From positions 22,766,414-22,830,413 of the forward strand of contig OX326958.1 of NCBI GenBank assembly GCA_946800325.1: a DNA stretch of 64,000 bases, written 5' to 3'. This DNA is from Luzula sylvatica. Taxonomy: Eukaryota; Streptophyta; Magnoliopsida; Poales; Juncaceae. Every line of letters starts with the position of its first letter. Position 1 is the stretch's first letter. Positions 43,403 to 55,979 of the stretch are shown piece by piece. The notes under the pieces were generated by a model. It was not told the origin of the DNA, did not search any database, and saw only the letters and a program-made list of their open reading frames with translations. The translations under genes and the position numbers were made by a program.

Positions 43403-45996
43403 TTAGTACGTGGGATGTCCCTTAGTTCGCTTGGTATTTAAATTTTTTGATGATTTTTCGTATTTGTATTTTAAGTTTTTAGATTTTTTATTGATGATTT
43501 TTGAGTTACATGTATGATTTTTTGCCCACGGATATTTTTTATGAGCGCTACATAGGAATTGGTCGAGGCGGTACGAGTGATCTGAGTTAGGATTGAGGAA
43601 GGTGGTGTCTAAGAACCGGGACTCGGGTTCTTGGAATTCAAATTCCCGAATTTCGCTGCAGGCCAGTCTGTTGGATACGGTTATGTAGAACGGGACCCGA
43701 CCCGGTTTGTGAGATGGAGAGTAACATCGTAATGTTCCGCCAGGTAATATATCGCAGGGCACTTCGATTTGGCCGAACATGCATGACCATTTATACTTTT
43801 TTACTTCCTCATCGCATTTCATGAATGTCCCCGTTACCAACACCTAAAAATTCAAAAATTCATTATATTATTTTATGATCATTTCAATAAATTTTCGAGT
43901 TGAACTTGCCATCGTGTGGGAGTTAGCACATGCCCAGTTAGGAGAATAGTCGACAATACTGAAGAGCTGGTCTTGAGAAATCATCGGACACACTGCGAAA
44001 TTCTCCAGTTGAGCATCACTGGAGACTCCATGAGTATGACTGGAGACTCTAGTATTCCCCAACACACCATCCACATCCACGTAGTTCCAAAACGAATCAG
44101 AGTTGGACTTAATCTGCGATGAATCCACATCCACTTCGCCAGTTAACTCTGTACTCATCCATCTCGAGAAACTATCATCTTCTTCTAATGGTTGTACAGT
44201 ACCAGGGTCGTCGATATTGTCTTCTTGCAACAATCCTAGATTATCAGGTAAATCCTGCCATCCGTTGAGCGCGCCAAAATCGTCTTCTAGACCGGATTCA
44301 TTTGCAAAAACCCCATCGAAAATCGTATTGTCTAAATCAATACCGTCTTCTAGACCGGGGTCATTTGCAAAAACACCATCGAAAATCGTACTGTCAAAAT
44401 CAATATCGTCTCCTAGACTGGGTTCATTTGCAAAAACATCATCTAAAATCGTATTGTCTAAATCAACATTGTCTTCTAGACCGAGTTCATTTGCAAAAGC
44501 ACCATGTCCTGCAAAAGTGACTTGAGGAGACGAGAAGGAACTGTCAAAATTTTGAGGGAAAGTGTTGTATCCGGCCATGTCCATTTGAGGGAAAGTGTTG
44601 TATCCGACCATGTCCATTTGAGAAGGGAGAGAAGTAGGATTCAAATTTTCACTGGGACTTGCGGAGGAACTTGAATTTATAGGACAATATGTCGGTAGTT
44701 CCAAATGTCTCGTTCTGTGAAGGCTCGATTTCCCCCCCTAAAATCATGAAATTTTAATCTTTAAACCATGTAACTAATTAAATTTGGATGGATATTCAAA
44801 ATAGGAATAAGTTACCTTGGTCTCGAGGTAATGAACAAGGGCAATGTGCTTGAAATCTCTGAAAAACAAGAAAAAAATAAGAACAAATAAATAAATATTT
44901 GCAATGGTGGATTGTGGTATTAACGTACTTTTCGAGCATCCAATAACTTCGTCTTTGGAAGGTTTCATTATTTTCTCCATGGGCATAGTAGCAATGTACC
45001 ACATCAACACTTCCAGACTAAAAGAATTTTCGAAAAGTTTGAATTTTGTAAATATAAATACAGTACAATTTATTTCATTCATTGACGGAAAAAAATATTT
45101 GTATCTTACTTTCAGCTTCTCGTGAGCTTCTTTAACGGTTTTGCCATCTTTTTTCTTTCTCCAGACGTGACCATCTTTTCTGAAGTATCTCGTTATTTTT
45201 CGATCAAACAGAAAAAATGAACCACCTGTAATCAAAGATTATAGTTTTTTTTTTGTTAATGAGGCCCTAAATTTGTATAGGAAAAGACAAAAGACGAGGA
45301 AGATTAAATCAATCCGTATTAATGAAAAGGGAGAAGAAACATACTAGTTGGTCTATTTAGGGGTTCAAGAGAAATTTTGAGACTTTTGTGGTTCTTTAAA
45401 ATTTCACAAACCTCAACTGGGTGTAACCACCTGTGTTGAGCTTCCAAAAAGATCTTCTCCATATCTGCAGAAATCGTGAGATTGATGGTTAAAGAAATAA
45501 GGAATTTCAACATTATTCATACTAAAATAGATTGTATCACACTTCGATTCTTCAAATCGAAAGGGAGAAAAGAAAAAACATATACGAAAATCAATCAGTA
45601 CAATCATACTACGAAAATTATACTAAAACTATTGAAATTACCATCTAGTACTAGCCCCACTAACTATTGAAACCGTGAGATAGTAGTTTAAACAAATAAG
45701 AAATTTCAACATTATTTCATGAAAAAATAGATTGTATGACACTTCACTTCTTCAAATCGAAAGGGAGAGAAGAAAATCATACTACGAAAATCAATCAGTA
45801 CAATCATACTACGAAAATTATACTAAAACTATTGAAAAATACCACTGAGTATCATGCAATCTCAAAAGCAGAGCATCAATTCGGTGAATTTCAAACATAC
45901 AGCCAAAAAATCTTAAAATTAAAACAATTACGGCATCAAAAACTGACCTAATTGGGGGACGAACCCATAGCGTCTTCCATCAACCATCATTTCCAT
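43403..45996 (-). CDS. CAMTA transcription factor, truncated after TIG domain
   Basis: Seven exons on the minus strand: 45948-45996, 45345-45464, 45110-45225, 44929-45017, 44816-44858, 43910-44737, 43403-43843, all in frame; about 561 residues. Residues 1-140 form the CG-1 DNA-binding domain (EAQHRWLHPVEVCEILKNH; RYFRKDGHVWRKKKDGKTV; CYYAHGENNETFQRRSYWML). The middle is acidic and holds a 21-residue motif repeated three and a half times. The last exon encodes the IPT/TIG fold (VLVTGTFMKC, CDILPGGTLRCYSP). CAMTAs normally run to about 900-1,100 residues with ankyrin repeats and calmodulin-binding IQ motifs; none are present downstream and the last 40 or so residues look like read-through. CAMTAs bind CGCG-box promoters in Ca2+-dependent stress responses. 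This copy would lack calmodulin control if expressed, or is a recent 3'-truncated pseudogene. The last intron has a GC donor. Confidence 0.8.
44275..44515 (-). repeat. 63-bp in-frame tandem repeat inside CAMTA
   Basis: Units of 21 codons (FANDPGLEDGIDLDNTIFDG and variants) are repeated three times plus a partial fourth. The frame is preserved in each. Confidence 0.85.
45470..45860 (-). repeat. ~200-bp tandem duplication in CAMTA intron 1
   Basis: 45475-45640 and 45680-45835 share aatttcaacattatt, cttcaaatcgaaagggag and aatcatactacgaaaatt in the same order. Non-coding. Confidence 0.8.
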
Positions 45997-46237
45997 AATT
46001 CTATTCGAAAATTTTGCAAAAAAAATCCTAAATCGATTTCGATTGCTCTATATACTTCATCATGATCAAAATAAATACACCACAAACTCAACATTAGTCA
46101 AACATGAAACGCCAAATAATCTAAAATTAGGATTTAGGCGTTGCAATTTACCAAAATTCAGGCTATATTCGCGCGATCGGAGAAAAAAAACCACTTTGAG
46201 GACACAAATAGTAAAAAAAAAATTCGAAACATTTATT

Positions 46238-46676
46238 CAAATAACAAAAATACCCTCAATCTAAACCATCAAATGGAACTTATATACATATTTACCCTTC
46301 TAAAAACCTAAAATATCATATGCAATAAAAATATAGGGAAATTTATTAAAACTTCCCTATTTTTTTGGATATTCAACAAAAATTCTTATTTTTTTAAAAA
46401 CTCCAAACAATTCTCTCTACCAATATTTTTTTTTTTAAAAAACCTCCCTACTCCATATATGTTAAAATTAATCATTTTTTTATTATCATAATACTTTATA
46501 TTTACAAAATCAATTTCAATCTTTCTATATGATAAAAAAAATTGAGTCTATTTTTTATGTCCCCAAATTTCATCCATACACACCTGAAATGATATTATCT
46601 TCAATTCTTTGCTAGAATTCGACCAATGTATAATGTGACCGACATCGACTAGATGATACTTTTAGGGGTTATATAT
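46238..46676 (+). repeat. Direct repeat copy 1 (CAMTA upstream region)
   Basis: From ataccctcaat to gaccgacatcgacta; repeated at 49765-50188 with scattered differences. It lies just upstream of the CAMTA start, so the second copy duplicates CAMTA 5' flanking DNA. Confidence 0.85.
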
Positions 46677-47229
46677 TCGTCTCCCATAACATCAAAAAAT
46701 TAACATTGATGAGGTGACAAATGATGGTTAAGTATGTTGGTTAGTCTCTTTAATTGATTCGATTATCGATTTAATTGACCGTTTAATTGAAGTTACTCAT
46801 GAATTAATATGTAATAATATAAATTTATTGATGTATTGATTAACAATTATTTGAGTTATCATTAAAATGGATTTTTAACAATGCTATATGTCAAAAAAAA
46901 TTCATAAAATTTGGGAAAGAAAAAATAGGATCCCTTTCCTACTTTACATTCTAAGATAATTCACTTCACATTAATTATTGTATCTACTTATTATTTTTGT
47001 AGTTATTAATTATGACATCATTAAGAAGCAGGTAATAAAATATGGAAGCGGTATAATTTCCTAAAAATATATTGTAGTTCATATGGACGAAATGAATATT
47101 GAGTAATTCTACACAACATTCTCTCGCAACATGATTGACATCAGGATGATGAGGTGTAGGGTGTAGATTAAATTACGTTAAACCATTTTGTAGTGTGAAT
47201 ACAATATCCAATGTAGGATCAATATCCAG
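46677..47229. other. Gene-free DNA
   Basis: No coding region or repeat recognised. Confidence 0.45.
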
Positions 47230-49613
47230 CTGCGAGAACATGTTGCGAAACCATGTCGGGTCATTCGATTCTGGGTCGTTTTGGTTTCAGGTCATTCGGT
47301 TTCGGGTCTTTTTGGGTTCGAGTAATTCGGTTTCCGATCGTTATGATTTTCGGATCATTCGATTCCAGATCGTTTCTGTTTTCGGATCATTCGGGTGTTG
47401 GTTATTATGATTTTTTGGTCATCCGGATTTCGCGAAATTTGAATTCGAATAATTTGATTTCCCGAAAATTTAATTTTCGGATAATTCGGGATTTAATTTA
47501 TTGATTCCAAGACATTTTAGCAATATTATATTGATTTTAGCAATAATATATTAATTTTCGAGTTATTCAGGTCGTGAGTTTTGGATCATTCGGGTCATTA
47601 GTTTCGGGTCATTCAGATTTCGGGTCGTTCGGGTTTCACGTCATTCGGTTTCGGGTAGATTTCGGGTTCGGATCTGTCACACCCCAAATTATAAATGGAA
47701 ATGGGTGTGGCAACCCTCCAGTATACAACTCGTATAGCACAGACTCTTATATGATAATTTCACAAAAACATAAATACCACAACTCGAAAACAATGACACA
47801 CACACACACATATATACATGCATCACCATAACATATACAAACAAACGTAAAGAAACCTAGTGGAAGCATATAAACACATATGCGACATAAAAACACAAAA
47901 TACTAAACATGCCGCAGCGACAAAATGGCTCGCTGACCAGAAACGGAAGTACACTAATATACACAGCATGGAGGTTCCGCGATGAAAACGAAACCATCGT
48001 ACTCACGCACTAGATACCCGCTGCCCCGAATGATCTGTCCACCATACCTAGACTCAAAATATTCAAATAAAATGGTTAGTCACGGAAGTGACTAAGTGAG
48101 TGAGTTTTGAGCCTAGCTTATTAAGTTCGACCTTATACATGGCTAGTCAAAAATCTCGCTCGAAAATAATCATAATCATAATTCATATTCTGATATCATA
48201 TAAGTATATAAATACTTCTCAAAGTACTTGTCCCGACTTTTCGAAATCAAAATCACTTACCTTCAGACATAATCATATACATACTAATATACTTTATCGG
48301 GGTGAGGACGCTAATAACTCTCGACTGAAGTGTTAATCCGAATTGATAGCGAATCATACTTGGACTGGAACAAATCATAAGGGGAACACATCCACCCGAC
48401 GACTACTGGATATCCATGTGCCACAGCCAGACCCCTCATGGGTCGGGACTTTGCACTACATCAAGTTAGCTATGTCTTTTCCCTCAATAGAGTCTCACAT
48501 AGACCCTTTCTAAAATCGCAAGTCACAGCTTACGTTTTAGACAATTCAAATCATACATATAAAGAGCCTCCCGGAGACCCTCACTAAAATCGTAAGCCCG
48601 GCTTACGTTTTTTATCAAACTCAAATTCTACATATATATAGATGATCAAATATACATAATGTACATTTTGTTGAGGTAACACGTTTTTTTAAAGCAAAAT
48701 ACAGTTTCTAAAGCAAGAACCATTGACTATCATGTAAGGTCTAGAAACGCTCGTAATTGGATTCTTAATAAGAGGAAAGTGAGAGTAGCAATCACCTAAT
48801 GGAAAGAAACTCGACAAACAAGAGATTAATCGAAATGACGCACAAGATGGAGTGAAAATGGAGAAACTCGAAACTTGGATGAAATTCTTCTTTTGATCGT
48901 GTCAACTCGCATAACTCAACCTCCTGAAGATTATGACACCTTTCGTTTTGCGAAATTTTCTCTTGTCCTTGCTTTTTCCTCTTTTTCGCTCTTTTTTCCC
49001 TTAGGGTTTCATAAGTGTTAATGGATGAATGTAAGGGATCTGCATGAGGTTAAGATGGTCGCCAAAGTCATGCATGAGGTGGTGGCACCCAAATGATGCA
49101 TGTGATGTGCTGGATGGGCACATTTCATACATACCCACAAAACCATCATATTTGCAAACTCTTGGATTTACAAGTATATGGAGGTTTATTTGAGAAACTC
49201 TATCTTTAGTATTATTTATAGTTGGATCATAATGCAAATAAAACTCTATAATATATTTATTTAAATGATCCATAAATATGTAATTACAGTTGTACTCTTT
49301 CGAAAATATTGACACATAAGAACTCGGTTTTGATCGTTGAAAGACATGTATTTTTAATGTGGGTCTTATATTCTAAATTTTTAGGAATAATAATCTACAA
49401 ATATCAAAACCCTATTTTTGATATTTATTACAGGATCATTCAGTATTGGGTCGATTTCGGATTAGGATCCTTCGGTTTCGGTTCCATTTCGGATTCGGGT
49501 CATTTGATTTCGGTTCGCTTTCGGGTTCAAATCGTTGACTTTTCAACATTTTCGATTCGGGTCGTGTTCGGGCGGTCGAATCATTTTTTCGAGTCGGGTC
49601 AGATTTTGCAAGC
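47230..49613 (-). mobile_element. hAT-like CCCGAA element split by a solo LTR
   Basis: 47230-47674 and 49433-49613 are one element. On the minus strand it begins TAGAGCTTGCAAAATCTGAC, is followed by ccgaacacgacccg-type hexamers and later by the same AT-rich core (attgctaaaatcaatataat) found at 1661-2008. The left border is approximate and no clear 8-bp TSD was seen. Frames at 47195-47831 and 49309-49677 reflect the hexamers. Confidence 0.65.
47675..49432 (+). mobile_element. Solo LTR, Gypsy-type
   Basis: 1,758 bp starting TGTCACACCCCAAATT and ending TTTATTACA. A perfect 5-bp repeat, ggatc, flanks it (47670-47674 and 49433-49437). The TGTCACACCCC start is common in plant Ty3/Gypsy LTRs. There is no internal coding region, primer site or second LTR, so it is a solo LTR left by LTR-LTR recombination. 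The strand is nominal. Confidence 0.8.
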
Positions 49614-49764
49614 TCTAATTGCAAGTGCTCTTACATGTGTCAACTTCCCATTGGTTTTTTATTTGTTCTCAAATTGAGATTTTACACATGTGTCATCTTT
49701 GTCTATGGCTATATTGTGTCGCAAAAGTTATTTTGTCATTATTCAACATTCCCTCTCAAAGATG

Positions 49765-50188
49765 GATAACGAAAATACCCTCAATATAAATCATCAAATG
49801 GAACTTATAAACATATTTAACTTCTAAAAAACCTAAAATATCATATGCGATAAAAATAAAGAGGAATTTAAAAAAACCTCCCTATTTTTTTTGGATATTT
49901 TACCAAAATTCTTATTTTTTTTAAAACTCAAAAAAACTCTCTCTACCAAATTTTTATTTTCAAATACCACCCTACCCCATATAAGAGTTAAACTAACCAA
50001 ACAATTTTTTTATCAAAAACTTTCTATTTACAAAATCAATTTCAACATTTGTATGTGATAAATAAATTGAGTCAATTTTTCATATCCCCAATTTCATTCA
50101 TACACACCTGAAATGATATTATCTTCGATTCTTTTTCAGAATTCGACTTATGTATCCCGTGACCGACATCGACTACATGATATTTTTA
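49765..50188 (+). repeat. Direct repeat copy 2
   Basis: Second copy of 46238-46676; it ends in gaccgacatcgactacatga, which appears again at 50261-50280. Confidence 0.85.
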
Positions 50189-50281
50189 GGAAGTGGGGAA
50201 CCATTATGCCAGTCGCGAAGTAGGCAATGCCGTAATTTTTTGGAAGTAGACTACCATTGTGACCGACATCGACTACATGAG
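50189..50281. other. Breakpoint with filler DNA
   Basis: Contains scrambled pieces of the downstream Helitron copy (aagtggggaaccattatgcc, agtcgcgaagtagg) and a second copy of gaccgacatcgactacatga. This pattern is typical of template-switching end joining at the left border of locus B. Confidence 0.7.
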
Positions 50282-50769
50282 CTGCAGCGCGTCTGCTGTA
50301 ATTGGTTGGGTTGGATCAATTGGCTGGCTCGGAGCATATGAGTGGTGGCAGTCACGAAGTAGGACAAGAAAGTGGGGAACCATTATGCCAAGCCTGATGT
50401 CGTTCGAAATGCGAGCTTACATGAGATTAAGAGCGCATATAGGAATCTCGCTCGAAGGTATTTTTTCTAAACTCTGCTTTTATTGTTGATGGTCGGACCA
50501 ATTCGTCGAACACTTCTTAGGTGATGTAACAGCGAAGGCTAACCCGGCACCAGATATATTGGTGGAAACGAGTAAGGTTACCATTTTACCCTTCATTTTT
50601 CAATTAATTAAGGAAGGCATTTGTTATAGTATGCGATGATTTCAGATATATTGATATGGCATAATCGTTGTGCCAAAAGCGCCAGATATTTTAATTCAAT
50701 TCCAGTAATTAATTTCCCCTTTAACGGTATTATTTTGGCTATTTAAATTCAATTTGGCATTTGATTTAG

Positions 50770-50881
50770 GTGCTTCAAAACAATTAATAACAAGAAATAT
50801 GGTGTTGATCTCGTGCATTTCGGTCATAATTATTCAGCAGTGTTATATTGTACTCCTACAAAAATGGATCGATGGAGATGG
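50770..50881 (+). pseudogene. SWD2-like WD40 fragment, copy B
   Basis: Duplicate of 15859-15970 with the same TINNKKYGVDLVHF segment and a few substitutions (HNYSAVLYC for HNSSTVLYC). Isolated exon, not functional. Confidence 0.7.
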
Positions 50882-52487
50882 TTAATGAATAATTTCACTC
50901 TATTTGTATACAATAGTATTAAATATATAATTTAATCACATTTTTACTCATAAAATGGTAATTTTCAACTAGAATCATTAAGACTTCTTTCGCTGAATGG
51001 TAACAAGTATTTACCACACTTCAAAGGCACCAAAATAGGTACTTTACATTTAAACCCCTCAAAATAGTTAATTTCCAAAATTATGTACACAAACCCAATA
51101 TAATCTCAAAATGATCTCTTACAGGGTTGTATCCATACCGTTATGTCAAAACTGTTTTATTTTGGGATTAAAGGGGGTGATAGAGCTAGGGTAACAAGTA
51201 TGCTCTCCCTCACTCTCTTTCTCAAGTCTTTTGTTCTCTATTTCAAGTTAAGTTCAATGATTTAGTCTCGATTTTGAATCATGTAATTGAAATTTTCTTG
51301 TTTCTTTGTGCTCGTGTGAAAAATCTCACAGTATATGTATTAATTTCTCTCAAATAGCCTCCATTAAGCCTCAATTAAGAAATTAAACAACAAAAAAGAA
51401 AAAAAAAGAATTAAACTGCGATAACTTAGTGACTATCTTAAAACCTATATACGTATAATTGCTTAATAATCTAAATCTACTAATTTGATGTATTTTCTGT
51501 CAGGTAATGAAAGATATACTTTACCACCAGTATAACATGGATAAGGTAGATTTCACAAAGCCCTTTCAGTGTAATTTTGCATAGATAACCTTCATAAATT
51601 GTATAATTAATATTCCTCTATTCGGTAGTACGACCATTTGGCCTTTCTCGTGTTGGTTTTGTTGCCTCCAATTGTTTTAATAATACGATTATTGAACAAA
51701 CTTAAAATATATAACCTTTTAACATGTTCAATTTTGTAGCTTTTTTGCTATTTTATTTTTGTTTAATATTCTATTTTCTATTCTATAACCTTTATTTTTC
51801 AATATGTTATTCACTTTTTTCAGTTTGATTGATTTTAGGTAGCATTGTGATAGTTTTTTAAGAGTTATTAGATTTCAAGAAATATTTACATATTCATACT
51901 ACTTACATAACATGGATAAGGTACATGTAATTTTGTTTTGTTTACTGTAATCTATTTGTTTGCAACAATTACAGATAATGGGTATTTTGTTCCATTAATC
52001 TTGGTTTTCATTATGAAGATAATGATTAAAGAAATTATTATCATGTTAAGCAAAACATTGCAACATTTTTCTGAAGAAAATTATATTCTTGTATTGTTTT
52101 TTTTTCTTAAAAATATATTTCAGTGAATTTGAAGTTTGCTGGTTAGTATCGCGATCTTTTTGTCCATTCCTTTATAAAAATTAAAAAATTGTGTTCGTTT
52201 TTTTAAAAACTGTACAAGCTGATAAATAAAAGAATTAGATGTTCCATTATTGAGGGTTGTGCCGATGAAATTGACGTTTGATTCAATATGACAATTGCAT
52301 GCTAATTCATCTTTTTGCAAGGTTTTATTATTATTTTCAAGTTAGTTAGGAGGCAAATGGTTTGGTTTCTTTGATCGGCTACTAGATCGGTTACTGAATA
52401 TATGTCTTGACTCTGTCTGCACTCAGTTCCTTTTATATTCTGCCACCTTCAGGTGTTTCTTTGATCTTTTTGATATTTGCACTTCAG

Positions 52488-52751
52488 TAGGGGTGGGCAA
52501 ATGGTTTGGTTTATTTGGGAACCGAACCGAACCGGTCGAATCTGGTTTAATCGGTTCTATTTTTCGGTTTATTTGATTCGGTTCGGTTTCAAAATTGATA
52601 TCGTTCGGTTTATTCGGTTTATTCTGTTCGGTTTTAAATCGGTTCAAATTTTATTCGGTTCGGTTCGGTTTGAATCTAGTTCGGTTCGGCTTAATTCGGT
52701 TTGCTCTTATTCGGTTCGGTTCTGTTCGGTTCAACCGAATGCCCACCCCTA
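52488..52751. mobile_element. hAT MITE with GGTTCG hexamers and visible empty site
   Basis: 264 bp with perfect terminal inverted repeats TAGGGGTGGGCA / TGCCCACCCCTA, an Ac-like start. Flanking 8-mers are cacttcag and ctcttcag. Locus A has the uninterrupted site (ctctccagtcaacg, about 19855), which proves insertion after the locus duplication. The interior is degenerate ggttcggtt repeats, and frames across it are artefacts. Confidence 0.9.
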
Positions 52752-52899
52752 CTCTTCAGTCAACGACCAATTCAGCCCAATTAGATAGGGGGGCACAAAA
52801 TAAAGCTATGTTTTCTCTTCATTTGGACAGGAAGGAAGATAATTGTGTTGATCCATGTGGTTTTATATGAGACAAAGTTCGTTATAGATGTCGAGACAA

Positions 52900-53033
52900 T
52901 GTCAATAGATTCATGGCCCAGTGATCGGGTGTGAGACACAAAAATTATATATTGTAAGAGGTTGTGTGTTCGAGTCTCATTGACATCAATGGATGGAAGA
53001 CCACCGAACTTTCTCCATTTACTCATTTTTTTA
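52900..53033 (+). mobile_element. tRNA-like SINE, copy B
   Basis: Box-A-like tggcccagtgatcggg and box-B gtgttcgagtctc; flanks agatgtcgagacaa (52886-52899) and atatttcgagacaa (53034-53047). Same element as 19969-20103. Confidence 0.7.
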
Positions 53034-53805
53034 TATTTCGAGACAAAAATGGGTGTGGAAGCCCTCTCCGGATTTAAAAAAAGAAAAGGAAAAAGAAAAT
53101 GAAAAAAGAAAAAGAAATGGAGCTAATTCATTTCGTCACTCTCAAATCTCGATGCTTAAGAGAAAAAGCAAAACAATTTTTTTCAGATCAAATCTGTTGT
53201 TTAGCTTTGCTTTGCGCAAGATATAGTTTTGTTACGAGTTAACTACGATTGGGTTTGTTATGTTTTGTGATTTGTTTAGCTTGGTTTTTCCCAACATTTA
53301 GTTATGTTAAATTGGGCGAGAAGAAACAGGCTCCAATGATTATTTTTTGCTTTTTCGATCATTCAGTCTGAGAATTAAGGGTTTCAATTTCAACTATTTT
53401 TGTGAGTTTTCCAATAATTTAGTGACTTTTTTTTTAATCTCGTTTCAATTTCACGTAGCCTATTATGTTAAATTGCATGAAATAAATTAACTGGGTCTGA
53501 TTTTTGTATATTTCGTTTCTGCCATTTTCCATAAATTAGTTAAATTAGTTGAAATTTGTGATATTCTCTGTTATTGGTCTAAATTGCAAAAGTGTCAACT
53601 ATCTTTTATTCTTTTAATACTATAAAGTTTCCTCCTAAAACTCTTATTTTATGTTTGATATTTTAATACGAGATAAATATTTATTTTCAGGTACATTAAT
53701 AGCTCCCAAGAGATCATTACAATATGTCCCTTTTGTAAGCTAAACATGCCAAATTCAATTTTTGTATATATAATTGTTTCTGATTTCTTGAAACTATAGA
53801 TAGTA
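53034..53805. other. Locus B right segment, no gene
   Basis: AT-rich, homologous to 20104-20867; a 77-codon frame is K/E-rich low complexity. Ends at gatagta, where the Helitron inserted. Confidence 0.5.
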
Positions 53806-54267
53806 CTAGCTTCTCCCCCGCGCAAATGCGCGGGAGTTTTTTAGTTTATTCCGATATATGTTTTAGTAATCTATAGAGTTTTTTTTCATACCGACACGAT
53901 TTAATACAAATAAAAGATGTATAAAACATGTAGGAACATAATATAAAACATATGGATATTTCACAACAAAACAACAGATAATATTACATAATTTTTGATA
54001 ATAATTGAAATATAAAAATTAGTTACAACAACGTGAAATTTGAATTAATTTAATTATTACAAAGTTACACAACGGAATGCATCGAAAGCAACAAATGATT
54101 TCGTTCAAAAATAAAATATATCAATATGATATGTTTGCCTCAGTTTATTGTAATTTTTATGAATTTTAGAGCAACGACTGTACGAATTGTTCAAGAGCCG
54201 GCTATCTTGAACAATTCAAACGGTCATTGCTCTAAAATTTATCTTTTTTTTAATACATCATTGGCAG

Positions 54268-54275
54268 AATGATGG

Positions 54276-54316
<41 letters not shown>

Positions 54317-54400
54317 GTGGTGATGATGATGAAGTGATGATGATGATGCTTATGATAATGATGATGACAATGATGATGATATAGTGACGATGATAATTCA
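54268..54400. repeat. (GAT)n microsatellite
   Basis: gatgatgatgatg runs with interruptions; a second, more broken GAT-rich tract lies at 55567-55680. Confidence 0.9.
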
Positions 54401-54604
54401 TTGTTCATGATTTCATATTTCAACGGTAATATTTGGGTTTGTGACTTTCACGCTTAAAATATAAAAGAACAACATTTTACCTCAGTATATCATGATTTTC
54501 ATAAATTTTAATGCGAAAATTATCTGAATTATTGAAGTTTCAGCTTTTTGAACAATGTAAATATTTTTTGTTTTGTTTTGTATATCACCGGCCCAAAGGA
54601 GAAG

Positions 54605-55165
54605 CAATATTTCTTTTTTATTGGTTCTTGTGTCGGTGCTTCATATTCGTGTTTGTAATTCAAACTTTATGAACAATATCACCGGCGAAAAGAGAAGCAA
54701 TATCACCGGCTTTTTGAACAATGCATAATTCATGTCAAAATCAATATTATTATTGTTATTTGTCTATTTTTTATTGGTTCTTGTGTCGGTGCTTCATATT
54801 CGTGTTTGTAATTCGAACTTCTATATGTTCTAATTATAATGAACCTGCGCAAAGAGAAGCAATATTTCTTTTTTATTGGTTCTTGTGTCGGTGCTTCATA
54901 TTCGTGTTTGTAATTCGAATTTGAACAATATCACCGGCTTATTGAACAATGCATAATTCATGTCAAAATCAACATTATTACTGTTATTTGTCTCTTTTTT
55001 ATTGGTTCTTGTGTCGGTGCTTCATATTCGTGCTTGTAATTCGAACTTTCTATATGTTCTAATTATTGCATAAATATCAAAATTAATATTATCACTATTA
55101 TTTGTCTCTTCTTTATTGGTTTTTGTGTCGGTTCTTCAAATTCGTGTTTGTAATTCAAACTTCTA
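54605..55165 (+). repeat. Tandem array in Helitron, five units
   Basis: Units share ttattggttcttgtgtcggt and gcttcatattcgtgtttgta, spaced about 100-150 bp, starting near 54617, 54770, 54870, 55000 and 55110. Spacer parts (caatatcaccggc, aatgcataattcatgtcaaa) are also reused. Confidence 0.8.
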
Positions 55166-55979
55166 TATGTGTTTGCCACTTAATATCCATATGTTGTATT
55201 GGCATTTATTTATTCGTATTTATATTTTCTGTACATGTTATTATTTTCCGTTTCATGCTTCTTATGGGTTTAGTAGCTTTTATTTGTTTAATGTTTTCAT
55301 ATTTATACTCTTAGGCGTATTTGTAATTGTTTTATAACTCGTATTTGGATTTGCTGCTGATATCTTGTGTTGGTAGTTACATTTATATTTCTTGTTTCTG
55401 TATCTCTTTGTAACTATATTCAAATTCGAATTTGACATTCAAACTCATATATAAGTTTTTTTGTATTGTCTTGTAACTCGTAATCGTACAACATTTTTCC
55501 AGTTGTTCTTTTTGTTTATATTGTTGAGCTTTCATGGTTGTGTAAAAATATTTCAAGCATATATATTCGTTACTATGATGCTGATGACAATGACGATTTG
55601 GATGATATGATGATGATGATGATGATATATTGGCATGATGATAATGTGATGATGATGATATGATGACATGATATGATGGTGATATGTTGTCGATACTAAT
55701 AATAATAATGAGGTAATTACAATTACAATGATAAAAAAGAATCACCATCGCGATTTATTTGATGATTTTTAATTGATCTCAGATTTTCCAATCATATCCA
55801 TTCTTATATATATACTTATTTTTTGTGGGATAATCATCATCGATCTGAGCCGCACGAACTGGGAAAGAAAAAGAAAACACAAAGTAGATGAGAGAAATAC
55901 AAACATGCCGTAAGGAAAAAAAAACAGAAGAAAGTAGGAAGAATTGATTAGAGGTGACTAATGCACAGAGGATCAATAA

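Noticed and set aside
46238..50188. Direct repeats 3.1 kb apart taken as LTRs of a retrotransposon
   Set aside because: The repeats do not start TG or end CA, there is no primer site or polypurine tract, and the left copy is plainly CAMTA upstream DNA.
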